From positions 3,418,133 through 3,482,132 of the forward strand of contig QVOM02000053.1 in the NCBI GenBank assembly GCA_003586115.2: a stretch of DNA of 64,000 bases. The letters are read 5' to 3'. The notes beneath the pieces were generated by a model. The model was not told the DNA's origin. It worked only from the letters and a program-made list of their open reading frames with translations, and did not search any database. Below are positions 1 to 50,759 of the stretch, in pieces. Origin of the DNA: Salvator merianae (taxonomy: Eukaryota > Chordata > Lepidosauria > Squamata > Teiidae). Each line of letters starts with the position of its first letter. Within the stretch, counting starts at the first letter, position 1. The position numbers and the translations under genes were made by a program.

Positions 1-1449
<1,449 letters not shown>

Positions 1450-1461
1450 GGGGACCAAGAG

Positions 1462-1547
1462 GTGTGCAAAAGCCTTTATTGCACAGTATTCCCTAGTAAC
1501 GTAGGTGTGCAAAAGCCTTTATTGCACAGTATTCCCTAGTAACGTAG
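1462..1547. repeat. Exact 43-bp tandem duplication carrying a poly(A) hexamer
   Basis: Two head-to-tail copies, 1462-1504 and 1505-1547, look identical. On the minus strand each contains one AATAAA (1475-1480, 1518-1523), giving a doubled candidate cleavage signal for PLCG2. Confidence 0.9.
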
Positions 1548-2127
1548 TTGCAATAGCTCCAGTTGGTGGCAGACAATAAACCTGCTAGGACGGGTTGCCC
1601 TTCCCTTCTTCAAGCTTCATTCATTCCAATATCTCAATACCCATCGGCCAGTTATTCATGAACTGACACGAGAGATGTGCAAAGACGTTGTTCTGGGACA
1701 CTTAAAACAGCCCCCACCCTCCCACCCATCATCATCATCAGAGAGCTCTGTGTTTGTGCCAGACAGCACACATCTGCCCAACACCTGGCAGGGAACTCTA
1801 GTGGCTACCTACCTGTGTTCACCTGCATTCCGGAGCCTATGGGGAGTGGGCCAAAAATGGTGCGAACGGCAGCACTGCTTTTTTCTTTTTTTTTTTTAAA
1901 GTCAAACCAGACCTTACACTTCCTTCCTTACAAGGTCCGGCCATTTTGCAAAGGCAAATACGGTTTTAAGCACTGCTTTAGTGCTTAAGCTTCTCCTCTG
2001 GATCTTTGGCTCTCAGCTGCTGTGCTCTTGTCTGCAGGAGGTCCAAAAGCACTGGACAGAATGGTCCGCACAGAACAGCCTGGCAGGGACTGGGGAGCCC
2101 GGGAACATGGCAAAGACAGCTAGGAGA

Positions 2128-2315
2128 TGAAACCAGGGGCCCGTTTGCACTTTAAGTGTTCACTCACTGCCTCTGCATTTTGCGGAGGCCTGCGCGATCG
2201 GGAGCAGAATCCAGCTGCTCCCATTCAGTTAGCCCTGGAGCAGTCAATTGTGCTCCATGGGATTGTGCTTCATGGGATAATTATCCTGTTCTAAGGTGGA
2301 AAATGTGAAAAGGCT
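2128..2315. mobile_element. Short MITE-like element (family E) within 3' UTR
   Basis: Left end GGGGCCCGTTTGCACTTT and right end ...GTGAAAAGGCTC are inverted matches of the kind seen in other copies here. The inside contains the opposed GGAGCAG/CTGCTCC motif shared with the larger family E elements. Confidence 0.5.
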
Positions 2316-3429
2316 CACACACCCATCTTTGCCTGGTCAGCCATAACCACAGAATATCCATAAACATTGCTTCGTTCTAGGTCTAACGTTTGTCTCTTTC
2401 GCTGGCCACTCCTTGAAATGTGGTTCTAGTACCCTGGACGCCCCTGGAATGAAAAAATGCTACTGGAGACTAAAGACAGACTGGTGCTCCTGCAATTCCC
2501 AGTCATTTTGCGCCACCCTGCTGAAATTTAGTAAGACAAGAGACTTTGTAGTTCCGGTGCATTTTTTTTTCTTTATAAAGGCTTTCAATGATGTAAAATA
2601 GCAGCTTTTGAACAACTAAAGCAAAGCAGATAGATTAATATCATCGTAGGCACTTTTTCGTCTTCCAAAACTATACAAATTCATTTAAAGTTTAGTGCCA
2701 GGCAGTATTTCATATATACATCATGCACACACATACACATCTCAAAAAAATAAATAAGATTTCAGCCTGATCGAGTCCAGGCTTTAGAAAATAATTCTTT
2801 AAAAAAATGTAAAAAAAAAAAAAATCTTTCTTGCACAGTCTGTTTTATATATGGTGATTTAGCCTCTTGTTACTTTAGAATAGGGTTTGCTATACATTCT
2901 AACCCAAACAGTAAACCTTGAGGCATGCAGCAGATATACTGTTCCCCCAGAAAACCTAGGAGAGCAGTGCAGTTTCACCTACTAAGAGAACAGAAGACTT
3001 AGTGAAAAGGTAAACACGCAAGTCTTTAAAATAAAATTTTAAAAAATTATCTACTATAAAAATCAAAGTCCATTGCTGTCATTTAGCAGGTGACACATAT
3101 TCATATAGTATTTGATATTCTCTGGCCTGTAAAGCAAGTTAGACCAGCACAACTGCTACAAAATCGTACATTATTTTTTGTCACATTTACTTATAGGACA
3201 CACAAATTTCATTACACAGCATATTCCAGCCTAGATGCACTTACTTTGTACAGAATATACAAAATATTTTCTTCAACCTTAGCAGTAGCCCTTGTTAAAA
3301 CCAAATTTCCTGTTTTTTTGGCAATTTCAGACTGGCGAACCTCCAAACTATATGACATTTCTAAGATAAAGTCAGTATTTCCTACCAAGGCGGCTTTTAT
3401 AAATATTACACCAAAAGCAAATAATTCCT

Positions 3430-42498
<39,069 letters not shown>

Positions 42499-45400
42499 TT
42501 TCAAGGCCAAAGCAGGAAATCTTCAGCAAACTGAAAGGCAAAGACAGAGGAGATCATTTTTTCCCCCCTATATATAAAAAAAATTATGTACTTCAAGAAG
42601 TGAAACTAGGCTACTATGAATAACTGCAATCAACACTGTGGGGCACAAGTACACCCTGATCAGGCATAAACTGAAAGACACCCCACTCACTTTACTAGAA
42701 GAAAGAAGCTAATAATAGTCAGTACTACACAGTCAGATTGCATGGAACGGGCCAACCCTGCAAAAGATGAACCTGCTAAGCAGAAGCTTTTTGGCTCAAG
42801 ACAGAGCTGGCCTAGATGTCCATCAGCCTTGAACTGCAACTGCTGAGTGAAGATAGCGGAAAGGAAATAACATTTAGAGATCTATATGTTTTGTACCTGC
42901 CTTAAGATAAGGCAAAATTACAGCCTAAAAGAAGAAGAAACCAGTCACCCACACCACAGAAGAAGAAAATCACAATACTAACTTAATGCTGATATCAGTT
43001 CTGTGAATTGATCCAGAAGATTCAAGATTCATTAGTGGTAAATGAATTCTCTGAATTCAGGGACAGGGTTTAGAGAATTATGGTAAAGCTATTTGTTACT
43101 AACAGGAACCTTCATTGAAATGACTATTGTAATGACCTCCAGGTTTCAATCCTATGCACATGTACCCAAGAGTAGACTCACTACAGAAAACTGCATTCCA
43201 AATTATAAGAATGGGATGGATTCTTGTTACACCTCAAGTCTATTTTGATGATTTCATGATGTTAGAAAATATTTTAAAATGAAGGCACCTGCATTTCTAC
43301 CACTGTACACAATAGTGAGGAACAGGAAGAAAGTTCAGAAATGCAGTGTTAACATTAAACCAAGCTGCAAATTACAATCACACAGTTTCTTTTTTTACAA
43401 AGAGGAACTGAAATGCAAACTTGTAGTAAGATCAATTCCACTATGTGCTAACACTTGAAGAGGGCTTTCAATTCTTAAATTAATTAAAATAAAATAAATG
43501 TAATATTCTGAAAGCACAAGAACCACTGAACTGTTAATGAAGCAATCAGTTGCCATTAGATACTCGGGAAATCAAAGGTTTTAAAGAACATTTCGCAACT
43601 CTTTTAACTTTTTCACAACTATTTTATCTTGCGTTTACACCTTAGAGTAACTATGTTTTCAAATTGTGCTTTTGCTTTTGATTTGTAACTTATGCTAGTC
43701 AATGGACATAATAAAGCATTACAAAACCATTCCACAACCTGCTTTTGTTCTTACTACCCTGAACATTTTAGTGCCATTTACAAACTTGGTCATCTCACAG
43801 TTCATCCCTCATTCTATGATACAGAACCTTCAAAAGATTTTAGTTATAGGAGACCTTAAAGAGACCTCCATTACAGAAATGATTGTCTAATACTCATTTA
43901 ATCTGATTCCTACTATTTAACTAGCAGTTATATGAAAGCCTTGCTCTACCTCCACTGAATCTAAGACATAAAACTGCATATACAGGAGATGCTAAAGACT
44001 GAACTTGGGGCATTCAGTACATAATCATTAGTCAAACTTATGGCCCTTCTTTTGCTTTTCACTGATTTCCTACCCAGCCTGGTAATGAGTAAGTCCACTC
44101 TCATTCATGAAAAACAGAAGGAAGAGGTATGTACTAAGCTGAAATCCTCTGAAATCCACCAATAGGTATTCTAACAAGAAAGAACAAACAAACAAGCCAA
44201 AATGAGAGCATCTGTCTCAGTTTCTTCATCCTTTTTTCCTGTGTCTTTCATTACAATTAACTTGTTTCAGTTTCCTTGTTTATAACGGAACTCCATCATC
44301 GACTTTCTCACCTACCCCTCAGTTTAATTTGATGCTCTCTGTCCCTTGCTGACATTTAAAATTAAAATTTTAAGGATATTATCCTGCTCTGGGCATCCTG
44401 CTTTGTTCAGGGCGGAAAAAAATCAAACCACGAGGCATTTTAATACTTCAACTTTCACCTCAACGTTAGAAGGAATCAGAAGTCCTAATTAGCTAGCACC
44501 ACAAAAAATACTCACACATTCTACATCTAGCAACTGTCTACAGGAAATCTGCAATACTTATATTCCTTGGGCCAGTTTGGCAGGGGGCAAACCGGGGCAC
44601 TTGCTATAGGTAGCAACGTCACGAGGCAGGGAAACTGAAATTCCACCACAACCACTGCTGCCTTTCTGCCACTGCTGGTGGCATTGCTGTTACTGCTGCT
44701 GCGGCACCTGGCCACAGAGGTACCACTGCAGTCAGGATTCTGACAGCCGCTTCCAGCCACAACCACCTGCTCCCTGCCACACAGCCATCTAGAGACCCAA
44801 ATACTTTCTGAGCCAGCCACTCCACCAGAGGGCGCATGCACTGTGAAGTGTACCACTGCAACCACTGCTCATGTCAGCTGGAGTAACTCCATTTTAAGCC
44901 TCACTGAGACCCTGTGATCCCCAAGCAGCACTGTCAGTCAGGCAGCAACCCAGCACCCAGGCCACCCACTCCTCTGCCATTTTCCCCTCAGCCCTACGTA
45001 TCTGTAGCAGGTCTGGGAACAAGGTACAGTACCTACTGCTTATACAGTACAGGAGGGTGGTATCTCCAAGCAACCTGGGCAGAAAAACTCATCATCTAAG
45101 GATTCAGTCACAAACAGGTTTTCTCTCTCATAGATCAGTTGTTAAATGGAAAGTCAAAAAGATCTTGGAATGATCTGAATATGCCTATCTCCAGATGGGA
45201 AGAGAAATCCAGGATATAAAAGGGAACCTAGGGTTGCCCCTTGTTCTGGTCCACCACTCACATAGCCCCCCCTCCCCAGTATAGATTTGCTTACCAGCAC
45301 ATTCTGGGAATTTCTGGGACCTCATCTTCCTTTCTCCTCCCAAATTTGCCCAGCTCCCAATGAGGTACTACCACATGGACCTCGTCAGATGCGTAAGTGA

Positions 45401-45589
45401 AATTTTGCAGGTAAACCCAGTGTTGGTTTACAGTTGGTTTTCCCAGGATTCCACTGCAGAGGGTTTACCATGCAGGGGAACTGGCACTACCTAAGACCAC
45501 CACGCGGATATATGGCAAGACCGAATCAATGCCAGCACAATTTTGATTTTACAACCATATCTGGTAGTAGCCTATGAGTTGGCAACGTG

Positions 45590-45860
45590 ATGTTTGAGTA
45601 CAATGTCCAGTTCTGGGCATCTCACTTTAAAGAAGATCAGAAAAACCGGAACAGATTCAGAAAAACGAAATAGCAAAGAACAGGCGAGAATTAAAATTCT
45701 AAAGGAGAGGATGATAGATGTAAAATATGTTTAATCAGGAAACGAGAACAAATGAGTGAGGATTATGACAGCCCTCCTCAAAAACCTGAAGTAATGTCAT
45801 ATAGTAGAATTGAAAAGATGTGGAACTGCTTTTTCACCAGAGGTTCACGTATGAAACTGC
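45590..45860 (+). mobile_element. CR1-like LINE ORF2 C-terminal fragment
   Basis: GTTTGAGTACAATGTCCAG, TTCTGGGCATCTCACTTTAA and, further on, GACAGCCCTCCTCAAAAACC correspond to the conserved end of amniote CR1 ORF2. Frame broken. Confidence 0.65.
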
Positions 45861-48119
45861 AATATGTAGGAAGAAGGAAGGTTTGCCCATTTGTTTCAAA
45901 CTAAAAGAATGTCAACTTAGCCAAGGACAATTCCGCATTGGCCGGTATATAATTTGAATGGATCAGGCTTCTCTTGGCGACTAAGGAAGAAGACAGTGGT
46001 CAGAAGAGCTGCATTCCTGACCAGAAAAACTGTTTCAGCATCTTTATGGTCTACCACAATTTTTTTTTATATAATCCTGTTAGGCAAAACATCTATGTGG
46101 AGGCTACCAAAATGGCTTCTCTGAAATAAGAATTGTTAATTCTATCTGCTACCAGCTCCTAAAAACTTTTCATGCTGGTTTGTTTTTTTAAAAAAACCCT
46201 TTCTAATTTTTTTTCTATCACTCCTTTTGGAAAATACTGCACCAAAAGATGCTTGTCTTGGATTCCTCACTGTCTCGTTTTTACTGAAGCCAAGTTGGAA
46301 GGCAAGACAACTATTAATGCATGTAAATACTCAGCCAGGAACAGGACCAGCAGAGCTTATGTTGCTCCGACTTTTTAAGTAGACATGCATCAATTCCTAA
46401 AATAAATAATTTTTGTTTGTTTTTTTAAAGAGACTTCTCTGAAGTTAAAGCAAACAGACATTTACTTTTGTTATTTTTGTAATGTGGGAAGAGCCTTCCT
46501 GAAAAAACATGAACGCTGAAGTGTTACAGTAGTCAGAAGTACATATCTAGATACAAAAGTGTCATTTTAAAAATTCAGAGCAGGTGTTTGAGATTTAATA
46601 GGTTTATCCTCTGCGCGCTTCTCAGGGCTTTGATATTGTCTGGATAAACATTCGCAAGGTTAACATGTTAATTACCACATTCTTTCTCTTACAACAGTCA
46701 TTCCAAACATCGTGAGTGTTGTATAAGCGTTTTTTGCCATGTTTAACTAGCTTTTAAAAAACCACTTCTACAACAGCCATGCAACAACGTTGCAAGCATG
46801 AAAAAGCAAAGAGACCTCCAACCTTAAAGCAACACTATTCAGCAGACAGTGGCGTCTGCTTTCCTTACAACAAAATTTACACACATGAACTAGTGTACTA
46901 AAAAATATGCCAAGCTGCATCACTGCTCACCAGACTACATCTGTTCACCTGTTCAAAGCTGGTGGTCATTACTAATCCACCAGCTGTACAGAAAGAAGAA
47001 AACATTAAACATTAAGTACTGGTTTCCTTCTTTGTTTCTGCAGAGGTCCCTTCAACCAGCTTGCAGGTGTAGGCAAAGCAGAAAGTCAGAGCTTTTATCT
47101 AGTCTGCTGGGTCAACAGCAAAAGATCCGCGGCTAGGACTTTTTAAGAATTAAATCACTGCTTTACCTCTCTGTCTATGGCAAGAACATTAGGAGGATAG
47201 AATGGGTTCCTGATGTAGAAAACAAAATAAGTCACCCATAACATGCAGGCTGAAATTAAAAAATCATGCAGAGTGCAATAATAAATAAGCTCCAAGCTCA
47301 GCAACCAGCCAAACAGGACATGACCCAGACAGGCTAGGCAATACTCTACTGTACTTTCTGCAATCCTTTTAATTCCTGGACCCCTGACGAAAAAGCTCAT
47401 CTCAGTGGCAGCTACGTTCCTGATCCAAAAACACTAAAGAATAAAAAAAATCACAACAGTAGAAAACAAATCTAAAGCAAAGAAGCAAGAACAAGCTCTG
47501 GGCTAAAATCGTTCTGTGCGTTCAACCATCTGTAACCGACTGTGAACAGTCAACTGAAATTGAAATAAGCCCCTACCTTCAGACCAGTCATTCTGTGTGT
47601 GCGTAAAAACTAACGGCAATGTTTTGATGCATCAACGAAGCTGTCTGAAGGCCTTTCTATAAAAGACGAGCACCATATTTCAGCCTGCTACTAGGAAAGG
47701 CCTGCGCAGCCATCACCACGTATCCAAAGTATGAAGAGACCCAGAACAAGATCTCTCCAGAAGACTGCAGATCCTGAAATGCAGCACAGCTGGATCGATC
47801 TATCCCAGAGCATCTCTAGAGGGCTGGAGTGAGGACGGGGAAGTACACCCACCTAAGAATTACACATCTTTATTTAGTGAGCCGTTCTATATATATAACT
47901 TGCCTTTCTCTCAGAGCACAAGGTAGGGGCCATTATGCTTCCTCCTTCCATTGTAGCCTCCTAACAACCCTGTGATAGCTGGGCTGCGAGGCAGGAACTT
48001 GAACCTCATGCCCTGCAGTCTTACTCAGGACACTATAGCATGCTGAGTATTAATACCTCTGCATCTTTGCCAGTTTAGAAGCAAAGCCTTTACAAACACA
48101 CTCACAGGAATGTAAGGAT

Positions 48120-48590
48120 GGACTCAGTTGGTTCTTACAATGGCCAAGCAGCTGCACAGGAAGCCCACCAGCAGGACATGAATGCCTGGCTTGTTCTGCC
48201 TGCAGTCTCCCAACAGCTGGCCTTTGGGGGCCATGATAACATGGGAAGTATCCCACTTGATAGGACCCATGGCCCATCTAGACCTTGCAGTGGCCAGCGA
48301 GGTGCATATGGAAGTCCACCAGCAGGACATGAGCACACGGCTTGCTCTGCTTGCAATCTCCCAACAGCTGGCCTTTGGGGGCCATAAGAACATGGGAAGT
48401 ATCCCACTTGATAGGACCCATGGCCCATCTAGACCTTGCAGTGGCCAGCGAGGTGCATATGGAAGTCCACCAGCAGGACTTGAGCACATGGCTTGCTCTG
48501 CCTGCAGTCTCCCAACAGCAGGCCTTTGGGGGCAAACCACCTCCTGCTGCCATCAGAGTCAACAGCCATTGATAGCCCTTACTTCCAAAC
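48120..48590 (+). repeat. Tandem repeat, period 151 bp, about 2.8 copies, derived from family A
   Basis: The marker CCACCAGCAGGAC recurs with its unit starts at 48161, 48312 and 48463, exactly 151 bp apart. Each unit includes AACATGGGAAGTATCCCAC and CCATGGCCCATCTAGACC, related to the dispersed family A. Confidence 0.85.
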
Positions 48591-49085
48591 CTCAACCTCA
48601 AAACTTGACACTTCTTACATAACACTAACTGGACAAGTACGAAGGAAGGACAGACGGTTTAGTGAACAGGCAAAAAAGGAAGACAATGGGCGGGTGGTTC
48701 CAAAGACAGCACTACAGGCCATGTGCAGCAGAGTGACAGTTTGTTCACCACTGTGATACCTGCATTAGGCCGGCATTCACATCCCTGGCCAGTCCTTTCT
48801 AAGAGCCCCAAAATAGACTGGCAGGGGAGGAACCCTCTGTGAGACCTCCAGCCGCCCAGCCATGGAGGAAAAGGACTGAAGTCCTCCATGGCAGACTGTG
48901 GGCTGGACACACACGGTAGGTATGCGTGCTGCTGCTTTTCAGCCCGCCATGTCCATGCGTCTCAGAATTTCTGCCAACACCTTTTGTAAAAATAAAAAAA
49001 CTTGCACAGTTCTGCTGCTTTCACTGGGCAACTTTCTCCATGACTGAGAACCTTCACAGAATCAACGGACCAGCGGAGGTGTCAG

Positions 49086-49530
49086 CTCAGAAAGAAAAGC
49101 AGTAAGAAAGGAAGAAGGAAAGAAAGAGGTTGAGAAGGACAGAAAGAAAGTTGAGGCACGTGGAAAGAAAGAAGGAAGAAGGGTTGAGGAGGGCTGAAAG
49201 TAAGAAAATTAAGGCAGGTGGAAAGAAAGAAAGGGTTGAGGAGGGTGGGAAGGAAGGAAGGAAGGAAGGAAGTTGAGGCTGGTAGAAAGAAGAAAGGTGA
49301 AGCAGGTGAAAAGACAGAAAGAGGAGGAAGGAGGAGGGAAAGAAAAGAAAGTGGAGGTAGGTGGGAAGAAAGAAAGAAGAGAGAAAGAGAAAGAGAAAGA
49401 AAGAGGTTGAGAAGGGTGGAAAGAAAGAGAGGAGGGTGAAGGAAGGAAGGAGGGAAGGAAGGAAGGAAAGAGAAAGGAAGGAAGGGAGGGAGGGAGGGAG
49501 GGAGGGAAAGAAAGTTGAGACGGGTGGGAA
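49086..49530. repeat. Polypurine (GAAA/GGAA) tract next to the CpG island
   Basis: About 440 bp with almost only A and G on the plus strand, including (GGAA)n at 49247-49270 and 49440-49510. It lies in intron 1 just inside the promoter. Polypurine mirror tracts can form triplex DNA. Confidence 0.9.
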
Positions 49531-49569
49531 GGCAGGCAGGCGGGCTGAGGCGGTGGGGAAGCAGAAAGA

Positions 49570-50420
49570 GAGGAAACGATCTCTCCCCCGCCCCAAAAAT
49601 CAGCCCCGACTCCCCGGAGAAGGCGCCCCCTGCTCCTGCCGCCCTAGCAGCCGCCCTCCACCGCTACCGCCACCTCCCCATCCCCTCCGCGACAGCGACA
49701 GCGACGGGCACGGTGGCCGCGGCGGGAGCCGTGCGGAAGTCTGCCTCTGCTTCTGCCCAGCCTCAGCCTTTGCCTTTGCCGCCGCCCTCCCCTCTCGGGG
49801 CTCCTCGCTCGCCGCCCGGGCAGGCGGGCAGGCGGGTGCCCCGCGCGCGGCTGGCTGGCTGGCTGGCGGGCTGGCTCCTGGCTTAATCCGAGGAGGCAGG
49901 CAAAGTGGCGGCGGCGGCGGCGCGAACCTCAGACGGCCACGCTCCGCAGGCAGCGCCCGGCTCGGCTCGCCCCCTCGCTCCTCCCTTCCCTTCCGGCTCG
50001 CCGGCGGCCGGCCGGCTACCTGCGCCCCTCAGCGCCCTCCTGGCCGCCAGCGAAGCAGGCTCCCCCGCGTCCCCGCCGCGATCGGCCCCCTCGCTCGCCT
50101 GTCACCGCCGCCTCCCCGTGCGTCGAAGGCGCCGGCACCGCCGCCGCTCCGCCAGCAAGGCTCCCGCTCCTGCCGCCGCACTTCTGCTTCTTCTCGGGTC
50201 GGATCGGACGGGCGGCAGAGACAGAAACGAGCGACGCGCACCGAGGAGGAGGAGGAGGAGGGAGGGAGGGAGGGAGGGAGGCTGGACGGCAGGAGCAGCC
50301 CACGTGATGACGCGGGGGGAGGGGGAAGGGGAGGAGGAGGAGGGCGGTCGCCTATTCTGGCCGTCGAGGAGCTGCTGCTGCTGCTGTCACTGTCGCCGCC
50401 TTGAGGGCTGCTGAGGCGGG
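49570..50420 (-). promoter_or_regulatory. PLCG2: CpG island, probable PLCG2 promoter
   Basis: Very GC- and CpG-rich with several GC boxes, sharply different from the AT-rich flanks. It is the only CpG island upstream of exon 2. It contains GGAGGAGG/GGGAGGGA repeats (50244-50282) and (CTG)5 near 50370. The direction could be bidirectional. The open frames crossing it are compositional. Confidence 0.75.
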
Positions 50421-50550
50421 CTGCAACAGGCAGAGCATCCCCGTAAACGCGTGTGGTGGGAGCAGGATGCCTCCTGCTGGACCCAGCTGTTGTTCACCTG
50501 GAGGGAGGGGCTGTATCTGGGGAGGATCGGGGTGCGCTGGGGGGGCTTAC

Positions 50551-50750
50551 CTGACAGCTCCCAGAAAGGGGGGGGGCGTCAGGAGTCACCTTTTCGAAGG
50601 GGGGGGAGGAAGAGCGGAAAAGAGGCGAGAAGAGGAATAGGAAAGCGCGGGCGGGGTTGGCGCTGCAGAGGACCAGGGAGCATAGGCGGAGTGTAGAAAT
50701 CCGTGCAAGGGAGGCGCGGTTGGGGACGCTGCGTCCGCACGCACCTGTAC
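50551..50750 (-). other. PLCG2: Candidate non-coding exon 1 of PLCG2
   Basis: The minus strand reads CTGTCAG|GTAAGCCCC, a strong donor with the last exon base at 50551. The right boundary (TSS) is a guess. An alternative donor GCGCAG|GTAGCC lies at about 50017. The choice cannot be made without RNA data. Confidence 0.3.
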
Positions 50751-50759
50751 AAAGAAGCA

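Larger units (their letters stand above)
1450..3429 (-). other. PLCG2: Probable PLCG2 3' UTR
   Basis: No open frame of interest follows the stop. Going downstream on the minus strand, the first AATAAA hexamers I see are at 1518-1523 and 1475-1480, so a UTR of about 1.9 kb is predicted. An AU-rich stretch (ATTTATTT on the minus strand) lies at 2744-2758, a typical mRNA-instability motif. A MITE fragment lies inside (2128-2315). The end position is inferred. Confidence 0.45.
42531..49085 (-). other. PLCG2: Intron 1 (probable)
   Basis: Begins right of the 5' UTR acceptor. Contains an eroded repeat near 43140-43205 (CAATCCTATGCACATGTACC), a GC-rich patch 44.58-44.9 kb, a CR1 fragment and a 151-bp tandem repeat listed separately. 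No coding exon recognised. Confidence 0.6.

Noticed and set aside
42499..42510. N-terminal extension of PLCG2 by four codons
   Set aside because: It would start at TTG. The ATG at 42498 has a good context and aligns with the family start.
49087..49596. 169-residue minus-strand open frame rich in Ser/Phe/Leu
   Set aside because: Direct translation of the polypyrimidine strand of a simple repeat.
49361..50404. 347-residue plus-strand open frame
   Set aside because: Half is polypurine-derived Arg/Lys/Glu repeats and half CpG-island Pro/Ala/Gly/Arg. No domain is recognisable, and it lies antisense to the PLCG2 promoter.
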